64,000 nt of DNA from Acuticoccus kalidii (GTDB lineage: Bacteria; Pseudomonadota; Alphaproteobacteria; Rhizobiales; Amorphaceae), in NCBI RefSeq assembly GCF_021556395.1, contig NZ_JAKGCS010000015.1, forward strand, positions 1 to 64,000. Direction: 5' to 3'. The notes under the pieces were generated by a model. It did not search any database and was not told where the DNA came from. It worked only from the letters and a program-made list of their open reading frames with translations. The position numbers were made by a program, and so were the translations under genes. Shown here piece by piece: positions 30,005-41,349 of this stretch. Every line of letters begins with the position of its first letter. The first letter of the stretch is position 1.

Positions 30005-30727
30005 GTGCCCTTTCGCGTCGCCATCACGAGGCCGGAGCCGCACGGGAGCGAGACCGCGGCCCGCCTTGGCGCGATGGGCTACGAGACGGTCCTCGCCCCC
30101 CTCCTCGTTCCTTCGTCCGAAGACGGGCCGGGTCCGGCCGACGGGATCGGGTCGATCGCGCTGACGAGCCGCTTCGCCGCGAAGGTTCTCGCCGCGCACC
30201 CGGCGTTTCATCACATCCCCGTCCATGCCGTCGGCGACGCGACGGCGGATGAAGCCCGGCGCGCGGGCTTCGACAGGGTGAGCAGCGCGGCCGGCGCGGT
30301 CGACGACCTCTTCGCCATGCTGCGCACCGCGCCGGAGCCGATCGTCCACATGGCGGGCGCCGACCAGCGGGGCGACCTCGTGGAGCGGCTCCGCGCGCGC
30401 GGGCAGGACGCGGAGCGGCGCGCCATCTACCGGATGATCCCGAACGCCGCCTTTCCCGCCCCATCCGAGCCGGTCGACGCGGCGCTTCTCTATTCGCCAC
30501 GCTCGGCCGAAGTCTTCGCCCGCCTGGCGACGGGCCCGGCCTGGCGCGGCGTCACCCTGATCTGCATGTCGCCGTCCGTCGCGGCGCCGGTCTCGGCCAC
30601 CTTCCCGACGGTCGTCGCGCAAGCGCCGAACCAGGACGCGATGATTGCCGCCCTGCGGCTGGCGCGTGAGGCACGGACACCTATGGTCGACCTTCAAGGC
30701 CCGGCGGCGCGAGGCGGGACGGCGTGA
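30005..30727 (+). CDS. hemD: Uroporphyrinogen-III synthase
   Basis: HemD (240 residues, GTG start) closes the hydroxymethylbilane ring with inversion of ring D. As usual the sequence is poorly conserved, but VAITRPEPHGSETAARL at the N-terminus, VHAVGDATADEARRAGF and YSPRSAEVFARL are recognisable. Its position directly between hemC and hemY supports the call. It overlaps the start of hemY by four bases (GTGA). Confidence 0.9.
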   Translation: MPFRVAITRPEPHGSETAARLGAMGYETVLAPLLVPSSEDGPGPADGIGSIALTSRFAAKVLAAHPAFHHIPVHAVGDATADEARRAGFDRVSSAAGAVDDLFAMLRTAPEPIVHMAGADQRGDLVERLRARGQDAERRAIYRMIPNAAFPAPSEPVDAALLYSPRSAEVFARLATGPAWRGVTLICMSPSVAAPVSATFPTVVAQAPNQDAMIAALRLAREARTPMVDLQGPAARGGTA

Positions 30728-32172
30728 TCAAGATCCTTCTCAGCCTCGCGATCCTCTTCGTGCTGACGGCGGGCGCGGCCTTCCTCGCCGACCATCCGGG
30801 CGCGCTCCAATATGAGTGGTTCGGCGCGACCGGGACGCTCTCCACCTCCGAGGCGCTCGTCTATCTCGTCGTCGGCTTCGCCGCGCTCATCTTCGTGTTG
30901 GAGCTCTTGCGCTCCGCCTACCGCGCCCCGACGCGGATCGCCGAGCGGGCGAAGCAACGGCGCCGCGAGAAGGCGTGGAGCGCGCTGTCGGACGGCCTCG
31001 TCGCCGTCGCCGCCGGGGACGTGAAGCGCGCCGAAAAGGCCGCCGCGGACGCGCGCCGCCTCGCGCCCGACGAGAAACTGACCGCGCTGCTCGATGCGCA
31101 GGTCGCCCAACTCCTCGGCAATCCGGCCGCCGCGACGGAACGCTTCCTCGCGATGACCCACGCTGCCGAAACGCAGACGCTCGGCCTGCGCGGGCTCTCC
31201 GTCGAAGCGGCCCGCAGCGGCGATCTCGCGACCGCGCGCGGCCATGCCCGCGCCGCCAACGCGGTCGATCCGTCGCTGCCCTGGGCCGCCGCGGCCGCCT
31301 TCGACGCGAGCACCGCCGAACGGGACTGGGCCGCCGCCCTCAAGCTCAACGACGATGCGCAGCGCCACCGTCTCGTCGACCGCGCGGTCTATCGCCGCCG
31401 CAAGGCCGTGCTCCTGATGGGCCGCGCCGAGGATGCGCTTCACGCCGGCGACACCGAGCGCGCCCGGATCGACGCGCTCGAGGCCCACCAGCTCGCCCCG
31501 AGCCTCGTTCCCGCCGCAACGCTCGCCGCACGGCTCACGGCGGCGCGCGGCAAACGCCAGGCCACCGCGATCATCGACGAGACCACCCGCCTCGCGCCGC
31601 ACCCCGAGCTGTTCGCCGTCGCGCTCGATATCGCCGATCCGCACAGCGCCGGCCAGCGGCTGAAGCGGGCCGAAGCGCTCGCCGGCCTCGCCCCCGGCAA
31701 TGTCGAAAGCGCGCTCGCCCTCGCCCGCGCGGCCCGCATCGCCCATGCCTTCGACCGCGCCCGCGCGGCGCTCTTTCCCTTCCTCGACGGCAAGCCGACA
31801 CAGCGTGTGTGCATCGCCATGGCGGAGATCGAAGCCGCCGACACCGGTGACGAGATCCGGGTGCGCGATTGGCTCGCCCGCGCGGTGCGCGCGCCGCGCG
31901 ACCCGGCCTGGGTCGCCGACGGCGTCGTCGCCGATCATTGGCAACCGATCTCGCCGGTCACCGGCGCGCTCGACCGCTTTGCCTGGACGGTTCCCGACGG
32001 CGACGCCGACAGGCCAGGGCCGACGATCGACCTCACCGGCCTGACGGAACGCCTTCCCGCGCCCGAAGCGCGCCATCTGCCGCCGGCGCCGCGCGCCTCC
32101 GTACCCGGCGCCGGAAGCGACGACGAACCCGATCGGCGAGACCGTTCCGAACCGTCCGACCCTCTTTCCTGA
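30724..32172 (+). CDS. hemY: HemY N-terminal domain TPR membrane protein
   Basis: This 482-residue protein starts (GTG) with two transmembrane helices (about 2-20 and 40-58) that form the HemY_N domain, followed by TPR-like Ala-rich helical repeats (about 85-410) and a disordered Pro-rich tail. The family lies beside hemC-hemD in Proteobacteria and is thought to help assemble or organise the heme or tetrapyrrole pathway, although its biochemical role is not settled. It overlaps hemD, consistent with translational coupling. Confidence 0.88.
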   Translation: MIKILLSLAILFVLTAGAAFLADHPGALQYEWFGATGTLSTSEALVYLVVGFAALIFVLELLRSAYRAPTRIAERAKQRRREKAWSALSDGLVAVAAGDVKRAEKAAADARRLAPDEKLTALLDAQVAQLLGNPAAATERFLAMTHAAETQTLGLRGLSVEAARSGDLATARGHARAANAVDPSLPWAAAAAFDASTAERDWAAALKLNDDAQRHRLVDRAVYRRRKAVLLMGRAEDALHAGDTERARIDALEAHQLAPSLVPAATLAARLTAARGKRQATAIIDETTRLAPHPELFAVALDIADPHSAGQRLKRAEALAGLAPGNVESALALARAARIAHAFDRARAALFPFLDGKPTQRVCIAMAEIEAADTGDEIRVRDWLARAVRAPRDPAWVADGVVADHWQPISPVTGALDRFAWTVPDGDADRPGPTIDLTGLTERLPAPEARHLPPAPRASVPGAGSDDEPDRRDRSEPSDPLS

Positions 32173-32366
32173 TCGACCGGCCCGCCCCGCGGGGCCCATC
32201 CGCGACGGCCTTCGCCCGCTACCCGACCGGGCGGGCGAAGAGTGCCGCGATGCGATCAGCCGGCCCTTCACTCCCTCCCGAAATCCATCGGATCACGCGC
32301 ATCGATGCTATTGCGCAAGCTCAAACGTGTGCGCTATCGTTCAAAACTTGGCGTACTGATCAAAAA

Positions 32367-32383
32367 TTTTCCGATATGGAAAA
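32367..32383. promoter_or_regulatory. Inverted repeat TTTTCC-N5-GGAAAA before the ABC binding-protein gene
   Basis: A perfect 6-5-6 inverted repeat lies just upstream of the chosen start of the substrate-binding-protein gene. The same motif, with two of twelve arm bases changed, lies between the XRE-cupin regulator and tctC at 41333-41349. It is proposed as an operator of that regulator. Confidence 0.5.
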
Positions 32384-32396
32384 GAAAGGGCCCCAA

Positions 32397-33995
32397 GTGC
32401 TGACAAGACGGAGTTTCGTGAAGGCGGCGTCGTCGACGGGTGTGGCGCTTTCTCTTCCCATGACGAACCTGCGATCCGCCTACGCGCAAGGTGCGGGCCG
32501 GGCCGGTGTCCTGCGCGTCATGCCGCAGGCCGACCTCAAGGTTCTCGACCCGATCTGGACGACGGCGGCGATCACGCTCGAGCACGGCTATCTCATCTAC
32601 GACAAGCTGTTCGAGCGGAACGCCGCGGGCATCCCGCAGCCGCAAATGGCCGAGAGCCACACCGTCTCCGATGATCGCCTGACCCACGAGATCACGCTGC
32701 GCGACGGCCTCCAATTCCACGACGAAGCGCCGGTCACGGCCGCCGACGTCGTCCAGTCGCTGAAGCGCTGGGGCCAGCGCGACTCGTTCGGCACGCAGCT
32801 CTTCGCCGTCGTGAGCGGGATCGAGGCGGTCGACGACAAGACCGTCCGCATCACGCTGAGCGAGCCCTTTCCCGGTATGGAGATGGCGCTCTCCTCGATC
32901 CGCGGGAACCCGCCTTTCATCATGCCGGCGCGCGTCGCCGAAACCCCGATCGACGAGCAGATCACCGAATATGTCGGCTCCGGCCCCTTCATGTTCCGTG
33001 AGGATCTGTGGCGTCGCGGCTCGCTCGTCGTCTACGACAAGGCGCCGATGTACGTGCCCCGCGACGAGCCGCAGGACGGTTATGCCGGCGGCAAGGTCGC
33101 CCATTTCGACCGCATCGAGTTCGTCTATATCCCGGACTACAACACCGCCCTCAACGCCATCGCGGCCGGCGAGACGGACATCTGGGAGCTTTTGCCCAAC
33201 GACTATGTGCCGGTGATCGGCGCGATGCCCGGCGTCACCGCCGTGCGCGGCATGCCCGCTTACGGCATGTTCCGGCCCAACAGCCTCTTTCCGCCCTTCG
33301 ACAATCCGAAGGCGCGGCAAGCGCTCCTTCACCTCATCGATCAGCGCGAGCTGTTGACCGCCATCACCGGCGACCCGGAATTCTTCGAGGTCTGCCCGTC
33401 TTATTTCGCCTGCATGGGCCCCTACGCCTTCGCCGACGAAGTGCCGCAATCGACGGTCGACATCGACCGCGCCAAGGCGCTCCTCGAGGAGGCCGGTTAT
33501 GACGGGAGCCCCGTCGTCGTCCTCGACACGACGAACATCGCCGCGCTTCACACCGCCTCGCTCTATCTCGCCCAGCAGCTCCGCGAGGCGGGCATGAACG
33601 TCGACCTTCAGGCGATGGACTGGGGGACGACCATCTCCCGCTATCCGCAGAAGAAGGGCGCGGCCGATGGCGGCTGGTCGATCTTCGCGACCTACACCTC
33701 GGCCGTGGACACCGTGTCGCCCCTCGTCCACCGCTATATCAACAGCGGCGAGAAGGCCGAACCCGGCTGGCCGCAGGACGATACGGTCGAGGAGCTGCGC
33801 ACCGCCTGGCTCGCGACCACCGACGAGGCGGAGCGGGTGTCGCTCGCGAAGGCGCTTCAGGAGCGCACCTTCGAGACGGTGCCCTATATCCCCTGGGGCC
33901 AGTTCTACACCGCCCGCGCCCGCCGCGAGAATATCGAGAACTTCTATGGCGAGGCCCCGGTGCCGATCTATTGGGGAATCACGCGGGCTGGCTGA
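32397..33995 (+). CDS. ABC peptide/dipeptide substrate-binding protein (SBP family 5), Tat-type signal
   Basis: This 532-residue periplasmic solute-binding protein starts MLTRRSFVKAASSTGVALS, a twin-arginine signal peptide. The family 5 (DppA/OppA-type) fold follows: LDPIWTTAAITLEHGYLIYDKLF, HEITLRDGLQFHDEAPVTAADVVQSLKRW and YVGSGPFMFREDLW. The GTG at 32397 is chosen because a good AAGAAAGGG Shine-Dalgarno precedes it; an ATG at 32376 lies within the inverted repeat and is an alternative. It is the first gene of a complete transporter operon and supplies specificity, probably for peptides or peptide-like compounds. Confidence 0.92.
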   Translation: MLTRRSFVKAASSTGVALSLPMTNLRSAYAQGAGRAGVLRVMPQADLKVLDPIWTTAAITLEHGYLIYDKLFERNAAGIPQPQMAESHTVSDDRLTHEITLRDGLQFHDEAPVTAADVVQSLKRWGQRDSFGTQLFAVVSGIEAVDDKTVRITLSEPFPGMEMALSSIRGNPPFIMPARVAETPIDEQITEYVGSGPFMFREDLWRRGSLVVYDKAPMYVPRDEPQDGYAGGKVAHFDRIEFVYIPDYNTALNAIAAGETDIWELLPNDYVPVIGAMPGVTAVRGMPAYGMFRPNSLFPPFDNPKARQALLHLIDQRELLTAITGDPEFFEVCPSYFACMGPYAFADEVPQSTVDIDRAKALLEEAGYDGSPVVVLDTTNIAALHTASLYLAQQLREAGMNVDLQAMDWGTTISRYPQKKGAADGGWSIFATYTSAVDTVSPLVHRYINSGEKAEPGWPQDDTVEELRTAWLATTDEAERVSLAKALQERTFETVPYIPWGQFYTARARRENIENFYGEAPVPIYWGITRAG

Positions 33996-34000
33996 ACGGT

Positions 34001-34942
34001 ATGCTCGCGATCATCGCCAAACGCCTCCTCCTCATCATTCCGGTGATGGGGGTGGTCTCCTTCGTGGTGTTCGGGCTCCTCTATCTGAGCCCGACCGACC
34101 CCGCGGCGGTGATCGCCGGTGACTACGCGACACAGGAGGCGATCGAGGAGATCCGCACCCGGCTGGGCCTCGATCAGCCGCTTCTCTTCCAGTACGTCCA
34201 CTGGCTCGGCAATGTCCTGACCGGCGATCTCGGCACGTCGATCTACGAAAACCGGCCGGTGACGACGGTGATCGCCGAGCGCTTCGAGCCGACGATCAGC
34301 CTCGCCATCAGTATCGTCATCTTCGCGACGCTGTTCTCGGTCCCGCTCGGGCTCTTCAGCGCCTGGTTCGCGGGCCGGCTGGTCGACCGTCTTACGATGA
34401 TCTTCGCGGCGATCGGCACCGCGACGCCGCTGTTCATCTTCGCCTACGCGCTCGTCGCGGTCCTCGCGGTGAAGCTCGGCCTGCTGCCGGCTTACGGCTT
34501 CGTCTCGATCCGCGAGGGGGTCGGGCCGTTCCTCTATCACATCATTCTGCCGACCCTGTCGGCCGGGCTCGCATATAGCGCCATCATCGCCCGCGTGACG
34601 CGCGCCTCCTCGATCGAGGCGCTGAACCAGGACTATATGCGCACCGCGCGCGCCAAGGGGCTCGGCGTGCGCAAGATGATCTTCGGCCACGCTTTGCCGA
34701 ACGCCTCGATCCCCGTCGTCACCGTCATCGGAACGCGCTTTGCGACGCTGCTCGGCGGCGTCGTCGTCGCCGAGACGGTGTTCGCCATTCCGGGCATCGG
34801 CCGGCTCAGCGTCGACGCGATCCTTCACAGCGACTTTCCGGTCGTCCAGGGCGTCATCCTGGTGATGTCGCTCGTCTATGTGATGACCAATCTCGTCGTC
34901 GACATCCTTTATACGATCCTCGACCCACGGGTGCGCCAATGA
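34001..34942 (+). CDS. ABC transporter permease (DppB-type)
   Basis: This 313-residue inner-membrane permease has six transmembrane helices with an N-terminal RLLLIIPVMGVVSFVVFGLLYLSPTDPA typical of DppB. The periplasmic LGLDQPLLFQYVHWLGNVLTGDLGTS follows. The cytoplasmic EAA loop, DYMRTARAKGLGVRKMIFGHALPNA, contacts the ATPases. The start at 34001 (MLAIIAKRLLL) is chosen; the frame is open to 33971. It lies just behind the binding protein gene and overlaps dppC by four bases. Confidence 0.95.
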   Translation: MLAIIAKRLLLIIPVMGVVSFVVFGLLYLSPTDPAAVIAGDYATQEAIEEIRTRLGLDQPLLFQYVHWLGNVLTGDLGTSIYENRPVTTVIAERFEPTISLAISIVIFATLFSVPLGLFSAWFAGRLVDRLTMIFAAIGTATPLFIFAYALVAVLAVKLGLLPAYGFVSIREGVGPFLYHIILPTLSAGLAYSAIIARVTRASSIEALNQDYMRTARAKGLGVRKMIFGHALPNASIPVVTVIGTRFATLLGGVVVAETVFAIPGIGRLSVDAILHSDFPVVQGVILVMSLVYVMTNLVVDILYTILDPRVRQ

Positions 34943-35781
34943 CCGCTCTCAGCGTCACCCTCAGCCGCGTCGCCGGCCGGCCGACCCTGTGGATCGCGGG
35001 CACGGTCCTCGGCGCGATCGTCCTCGTCTCGCTGTGCGCGCCGCTGATCGTCTCGGCCGACCCGCTGCGCCTCAATCCGATGCAGCGGATGCTGCCGCCG
35101 TCCTTCGAGCATCCGTTCGGCACCGACATGCTCGGCCGCGACGTCTTCGCCCGCACCCTCTATGGCGGCCGCCTGTCGCTGATGATCGGCATCTCGGTCG
35201 CGACGATGGTGACGGTGATCGGCCTGTTTTTCGGCCTCCTCGCCGGGTTCGTGCGCTGGACGGACATCATCATCATGCGCATCGTCGACGGGCTCCAGGC
35301 GATCCCGGCGATCCTCCTCGCCATCGCCATCGCGGCGATCGCCGGCGGCGGCGTGTTCTCGGTGATCTTCGCGATCACCGTCGCCGAGGTACCGCTCGTC
35401 GTGCGCCTGGTGCGGAGTGTCGTCCTCACGCTGCGCGGCCAGCTCTTCATCGAGGCGGCACGCGCCGTGGGCACGCCGACACACCGGATCATGACGCGGC
35501 ACATCATCCCGAACACCGTCGGCGCCCTCGTGGTGCAGGCGACCTATATTTGCGGGATCTCGATCCTCTTCGAGGCGTACCTTTCCTTCCTCGGGGCCGG
35601 CATCCCGCCTGAGATACCGAGCTGGGGCAACATCATGGCCGAAGGGCGCAACATCGTGATGCTCGCGCCGTGGACGATCCTCTGCCCCGGCATCTTCGTT
35701 GCGCTCGTCGTCCTCTCCTTCAACGAACTCGGCGACGGTCTGCAGGACTTCCTCGACCCCCGCACCGCGAGGCATCTGTGA
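34939..35781 (+). CDS. ABC transporter permease (DppC-type)
   Basis: This 280-residue permease has the second inner-membrane subunit layout: an N-terminal helix, then [24 protein letters not shown] and the EAA loop [20 protein letters not shown] that binds the ATPase subunits, and the terminal [15 protein letters not shown]. The ATG overlaps the stop of the preceding permease (ATGA), and its own stop overlaps the GTG of the ATPase gene, so the operon is translationally coupled. Confidence 0.95.
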   Translation: MTALSVTLSRVAGRPTLWIAGTVLGAIVLVSLCAPLIVSADPLRLNPMQRMLPPSFEHPFGTDMLGRDVFARTLYGGRLSLMIGISVATMVTVIGLFFGLLAGFVRWTDIIIMRIVDGLQAIPAILLAIAIAAIAGGGVFSVIFAITVAEVPLVVRLVRSVVLTLRGQLFIEAARAVGTPTHRIMTRHIIPNTVGALVVQATYICGISILFEAYLSFLGAGIPPEIPSWGNIMAEGRNIVMLAPWTILCPGIFVALVVLSFNELGDGLQDFLDPRTARHL

Positions 35782-36780
35782 GCGCGCCCGCCCTTTCGAT
35801 CCGCAATCTCTCCTCGGGGTTCGCGCTGAAAAACGGCCGCGTGCTGGCGGTCGACGACGTCTCGCTCGACCTTGCGAAGGGGGAGACGCTGGCGGTCGTC
35901 GGCGAATCCGGCTCGGGCAAGAGCGTCCTTTCGCTCTCCATCATGCGCCTTCTTGCGCGGCCGGCGGGGCGGATCTTCGGCGGCTCGATCGAATATGGCG
36001 GCGAGGATCTCGTCACGGTTCCCGAGCGGCGGATGCGGGCGCTGCGCGGCGACCGGATCTCGATGATCTTCCAGGAGCCGATGACCTCGCTCAACCCGGT
36101 GCGCACCGTCGGCCACCAGATCGCCGAGGTCCTCATCGAGCATCGCCGCATTTCCCGCCGCGCCGCCCTCGCCCGCGCCGTCGAGCTTCTCGACAAAGTG
36201 CGCGTGCCGGACCCGAAGCGCCGCGTCACCCAGTATCCGCACGAGCTGTCGGGCGGGATGCGCCAGCGCGTGATGATCGCCATTGCGCTCGCCTGCGAGC
36301 CGGACCTCCTCATCGCCGACGAGCCGACCACCGCGCTCGACGTCACCGTGCAGGCCGAGATCCTCGCGCTGATGCTCGACCTTCAGGAGAGCACCGGCTG
36401 CACCCTCCTCCTCATCACCCACGATATGGGCGTCGTGGCGGAGACGGCCGAACGCGTCGCGGTGATGTATGCGGGACGGACCGTCGAGATCGCCTCGACC
36501 GAGACGCTGTTCGCGAACCCGCGCCATCCCTATACGCGCGGCCTGATGACCGCGATGCCCTCGCGCATCCTCACCGATGGCGGAGGCCGGAAGGCGCGGC
36601 TCACCGAGATTCCGGGCGTCGTTCCGGGGCCGGATTATAGCCGCGACGGTTGCCTCTTCGCGCCGCGCTGCCCGTTCGCGATCGATCGTTGCCGCACCGC
36701 GCGACCACCGCTCGAAGCCTATCCCGACAACCACCTCGCCGCCTGTTTCCGCAGCGAGGAACTGCCCGAGTTCAGGCCCG

Positions 36781-36788
<8 letters not shown>
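35778..36788 (+). CDS. ABC transporter ATP-binding protein (DppD-type)
   Basis: This 336-residue ATPase begins with a GTG that overlaps the stop of the permease gene. Walker A GESGSGKS, the LSGGMRQRV signature and Walker [13 protein letters not shown] are complete, and a C-terminal oligopeptide-binding extension with Cys-rich [14 protein letters not shown] (probable iron-sulfur or zinc site found in DppD) is present. It overlaps the start of the second ATPase by eight bases. Confidence 0.96.
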
Positions 36789-37763
<975 letters not shown>

Positions 37764-37767
<4 letters not shown>

Positions 37768-39491
37768 GCGGCGCGGTCCGCAAGCGCTACGGCGTCGCGA
37801 TCACGATGCGGGACGGGGTGACCCTGTCGGCCGATATCCTCCTGCCGACGGGAGACGGTCCATTTCCGGCCGTCTTCACCATGACCCCCTACGGCACCGA
37901 AAAGGGCGACCCGGCTCTCGAAACGCCCGCACGGCGGTTCAACGCGGCGGGCCTTGCCTATGTCGCGGTCGACGTGCGGGGGCGGTACGATTCCGGCGGA
38001 GAATGGTACGCCCACCCCGCGGCCGAGGCCGCCGATGGCAGCGACGTGATCTCCTTCATCGCCGCCGAGCCGTGGAGCGACGGGCGCGTCGCCACCACCG
38101 GCCACTCTTATTCGGGGTGGAACCAGTGGCTGATCGCGATGGAGCGCAACCCGCACCATGTGGCGATGGCCTCGTCCGGCGCACCGACGAGCCTCTTCGT
38201 CGATTGGCCCAATCTCGACGGCGTTCTCTCCCTCCAGCCGATCGCGACCTGGGCGCTCGGAATGATGTACGCCCGCGGCGGCGATACCGACGATGCCGCG
38301 CCCGCCCTCACCTGGAAAGAGGCGCTCTGGCACCTCCCCCTTAGCGAGCTCGACACGCTGATGGCGGGGCGCCGCGTCGCCTTCTGGCAGGATTGGCTGG
38401 CGCACGATCACCTCGACGACTATTGGCGCCCCCTCCATATGGCGGGCCGGCACCAGTCGATCACGCTGCCGACCTTCCACGCGACGGGCTGGTTCGATGC
38501 GCGGCTCAAGAACCAGGTCGCGGCCTATCGCGGCGTGATGGCGGGAACGACGCGCGACGACCACCTTCTCGTGATCGGGCCGTGGCTGCACTCCCCGGTC
38601 GGCAGCGCGCCGCGCTTCGAGATGCGCGATTTCGGCCCCGAGGGCGATGTCGACATGCTTGGCCTGCGCGCCGCCTGGCTCGCGGATATCATGGCCGGCG
38701 AGGTCCCGCCCGAGCGGAGCGGCGTCTATTATTTTCTCCAGGTCGCGAACGAGTGGCGCCATGCCGCGCGCTGGCCGATCCCCGGCACGATGTTCGTCAC
38801 CTACTGCCTCGATAGCGGCGGGGCGGCAAACACGCGACATGGCGACGGCCGGCTCCAGGACGCACCGGGCCGCGGGCCGGCGGATCATTTCATCTACGAC
38901 CCCGCCGATCCCGTGCCGACCAATTGGAGCCCGACGCGCGCCGAAGGAATCATCCCGTCCGAGCCGCAGGACAACCACGCCGTCGAGGAGCGGCAGGACG
39001 TCCTCGTCTACTCCTCGACACCGCTCGCCGATCCGGTCGAAATCACCGGCCCGGTCGAGGCGGAAATCTACTTCTCGACGGATGCGCCGGACACCGACAT
39101 CACCGTCAAACTTCTCGATGTCGACGAGGAGGGAACGGCCTTCCAGCTCAGCTACGGCATCGCGCGCGGGCGCTTTCACGCGTCATATGAGGCGCCGGAG
39201 ACGCTGGAACCCGGCCGCATCTACCGGGTGCGCGTCGAGCTTCAGCCGGTCGGCAATCTCTTCCGTCCGGGTCACACGATCCGGATCGAGGTGTCGGCGA
39301 GCAACTTCCCGTTCTACGCCCGCAACCTCAACACCGGCGACAATAATGGGACGACGAGCGCGATGCGCCGCGCCCATATCAAGATCGAGCATTCCCACAC
39401 GCACCCCTCCCGCATCATCCTGCCGGTCGTGCCGAACGGGGCCTCGCGCCGCGTGACGCTGTCGGCCGAGGGCGGGGCTGATCCTTCATGA
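37764..39491 (+). CDS. CocE/NonD-family alpha/beta hydrolase (X-Pro-peptidase-type)
   Basis: This 575-residue cytoplasmic enzyme has an N-terminal alpha/beta-hydrolase domain (about 1-310). The nucleophile elbow is GHSYSG, VDVRGRYDSGG is conserved, and the likely catalytic His lies in VIGPWLHSPVG. A C-terminal jelly-roll domain (about 400-560, PVEITGPVEAEIYFSTDAPDTD) follows. These features place it with CocE/NonD, the cocaine esterase and alpha-amino-acid ester hydrolase group. Being translated with a peptide-type ABC transporter and ahead of a dipeptidase suggests it attacks acylated or ester-linked amino-acid substrates that the transporter imports. Confidence 0.88.
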
Positions 39492-39517
39492 GGCGCGGGG
39501 CCTTCGCCCCTCGCGCC
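39492..39517 (+). other. GC-rich hairpin after the CocE/NonD gene
   Basis: GGCGCG-GGG pairs with CCC-CT-CGCGCC around a CTTCG-type loop directly after the TGA of the hydrolase. There is no T-run, so it is more likely a messenger stabiliser or partial attenuator than a terminator before the dipeptidase gene. Confidence 0.4.
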
Positions 39518-39540
39518 ACAGCGACGACGGACCCTGACGA

Positions 39541-40683
39541 ATGACCAATGCCGCGGACTTTCACGACGACCTCATCATCGTCGACACCCATGTCGACACG
39601 ATCCAGCGCCAGGTCGATCTCGGCCAGGACCTGACGGCGCCCGACTCGGGCGGCTATATGGACCTGCCGTCCATGAAGAAGGGCAATCTCACCGCGACGT
39701 TCTTCGCGGCCTGCGTCGACTATAACAACATCAAGCGCGGCACCGCTCGGCAGCGGCAGAACCAGCTCCTCAGCGCCATCATCGACTTTTGCGACACGAA
39801 CGCCGACACGATCGCCGTCGCCCGCACCTCCGAGGACATTCGCCGGCTGAAGGCGGAGGGCAAGCTCGCCGCCGTCATCACCGTGGAGGGGGCGCAGGCG
39901 ATCGAGGAGGATCTCGCTCATCTCGAAGAGCTCCACCGGCTCGGCGTCGTCTCGATCGCGCTCGCCCACTTTACGAGCAACACTTGGGCCGATTCCTCGG
40001 CCGACGTCGCCCGTCATGGCGGGATCAGCGATCTCGGCCGCAAGGCGATCGCCGAGATGAACCGGCTCGGTATGATCATCGACGTCTCGCACGCATCGGA
40101 CGAGGCCGTCATCGGTGCGCTCGAGGCGAGCCGCGCGCCGATCTTCGCCTCGCACTCCTGCGCCCGCGCGCTGCACGACCATCCGCGCAATCTCACCGAC
40201 GATCTCATTCGCGCGATCGCCGACAAAGGCGGCGTCGTCGGCCCGACGATCTTCCCCGAATATATCTACGCCCCGTTCCAGGCGGCGACCGAGGTGCTCG
40301 CCGAAGAGATCCGCGCCGAAGCCGGCGATGACGGCCCCGTCGAGAAGGGAACCCCCGCGATCACGACGATCATGCGCTCCTTCCGCGGCGACATGAACGG
40401 CAAGTACAACTCGCTCGTCACCAAGGCGCTGCCGATGCCGGGGATCGACGTGTTCGTCGATCACATCGCCCACATCGCCGCGCTGACGAGCCCGGCGCAC
40501 GTGTGCGTCGGGACCGATCATGGCGCGGTTCGGTTCGATATTCCGGGCTGGGAGGACTGCACCAAGCTCCCCGCTTTGACCGACGCCCTCCTCGCGCGCG
40601 GCTTTTCCCGGCGCGAGGTCGCGATGATCATGGGCGAGAATGTCCTGCGGCTGATGGACGACGTTCAGGCGGTCGCCGGCTGA
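39541..40683 (+). CDS. Membrane-dipeptidase-type (M19) dipeptidase
   Basis: This 380-residue zinc enzyme belongs to the M19 renal-dipeptidase family, which hydrolyses dipeptides (often D- or modified residues) and, in some members, beta-lactams. Metal ligands are visible: His and Asp in IVDTHVDTI, the bridging Glu in TVEGAQAI, and the His residues in IIDVSHASDEAV and FASHSCARAL. VGTDHG carries the general-base Asp. No signal peptide is seen. It lies about 50 bases behind the CocE/NonD gene and should release amino acids from the imported compounds. Confidence 0.93.
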   Translation: MTNAADFHDDLIIVDTHVDTIQRQVDLGQDLTAPDSGGYMDLPSMKKGNLTATFFAACVDYNNIKRGTARQRQNQLLSAIIDFCDTNADTIAVARTSEDIRRLKAEGKLAAVITVEGAQAIEEDLAHLEELHRLGVVSIALAHFTSNTWADSSADVARHGGISDLGRKAIAEMNRLGMIIDVSHASDEAVIGALEASRAPIFASHSCARALHDHPRNLTDDLIRAIADKGGVVGPTIFPEYIYAPFQAATEVLAEEIRAEAGDDGPVEKGTPAITTIMRSFRGDMNGKYNSLVTKALPMPGIDVFVDHIAHIAALTSPAHVCVGTDHGAVRFDIPGWEDCTKLPALTDALLARGFSRREVAMIMGENVLRLMDDVQAVAG

Positions 40684-40695
40684 GGGCGCCCCGCC

Positions 40696-41301
40696 TTAGA
40701 GATCGATGTGGGATGAAATCCACAGCACCACTGCGTCCTCTTCGCTCACCGAGCAGAGGGCGTGGCCCATGGTGCTGTCAAAATAGGCGCTGTCGCCGGG
40801 ATTGAGCAGCGTCGGCTCGTAATGCTCGGTGTGCAACTCAACGCTGCCGGACAGGACATAGAAGAACTCCTCGCCCCGGTGCGCGATGAGCTGCTTGAAC
40901 TCTTTCGGGCTGCGGGCATGGATCGTCGCCCGCAGCGGTGTGAAGCGCTTCTTCGACAACTCCGTCGCGAGCATTTCATAGTCGTATTGCGGCGTCGGGT
41001 GATGGACCCCTTCGCCGCTGCGCGTCACGGCGCGCCGTCCGGTTCGAGCGATTTCCGGCTGGGGCGCGAACAGCTCGGCAACGTCGATGCCGAGCCCAGC
41101 CGCGAGCCGGAGGATATTGTCGTAGGTCGGCGAAATATGGCCGTTCTCGATCTTCGAAATGGTCGACGGCGCGAGGCCGGAGCGTTCGCCGGCTTGCTGC
41201 AAGGTCAAATTGTAACTGCGCCGAAGATGGCGAACCATCGCACCAAGACGCGCCGCCCTGTCGGGAATTTGCAGCTCTCGGACAGAAGATTGGTGTCTCA
41301 T
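40696..41301 (-). CDS. XRE-family transcriptional regulator with cupin sensor domain
   Basis: This 201-residue protein has an XRE helix-turn-helix (about 15-75, LRRSYNLTLQQAGERSGLAPSTISKIENGHISPTYDNI) and a C-terminal cupin_2 domain (about 115-200, APFTPLRATIHARSP-like start, HRGEEFFYVLSGSVELH, LNPGDSAYFDSTMGHALCS). Such regulators sense small amino-acid-like or organic-acid effectors through the cupin. The start at 41299-41301 is chosen because the frame upstream of it crosses the candidate operators. It converges with the dipeptidase gene and is divergent from tctC. Confidence 0.92.
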   Translation of the reverse strand: MRHQSSVRELQIPDRAARLGAMVRHLRRSYNLTLQQAGERSGLAPSTISKIENGHISPTYDNILRLAAGLGIDVAELFAPQPEIARTGRRAVTRSGEGVHHPTPQYDYEMLATELSKKRFTPLRATIHARSPKEFKQLIAHRGEEFFYVLSGSVELHTEHYEPTLLNPGDSAYFDSTMGHALCSVSEEDAVVLWISSHIDL

Positions 41302-41314
41302 GATGCTCGATAGT

Positions 41315-41349
41315 GTTTCCAAATTAGGCAGATTTTTCTTATTGGAAAT
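41315..41349. promoter_or_regulatory. Operator region between XRE-cupin regulator and tctC
   Basis: TTTTTC-TTATT-GGAAAT (41333-41349) matches the repeat before the ABC operon in ten of twelve arm bases. A second weaker half, GTTTCC-AAATT-AGGCAG, lies at 41315-41331, so the TTTCCAA and TTGGAAA ends also form a 7-bp inverted repeat 19 bases apart. It sits just upstream of the regulator start and about 130 bases before tctC. Confidence 0.5.

Noticed and set aside
31869-32396. Upstream extension of the ABC binding protein into hemY
   Set aside because: Arg-rich shadow of hemY; the Tat signal and Shine-Dalgarno mark the start near 32397.
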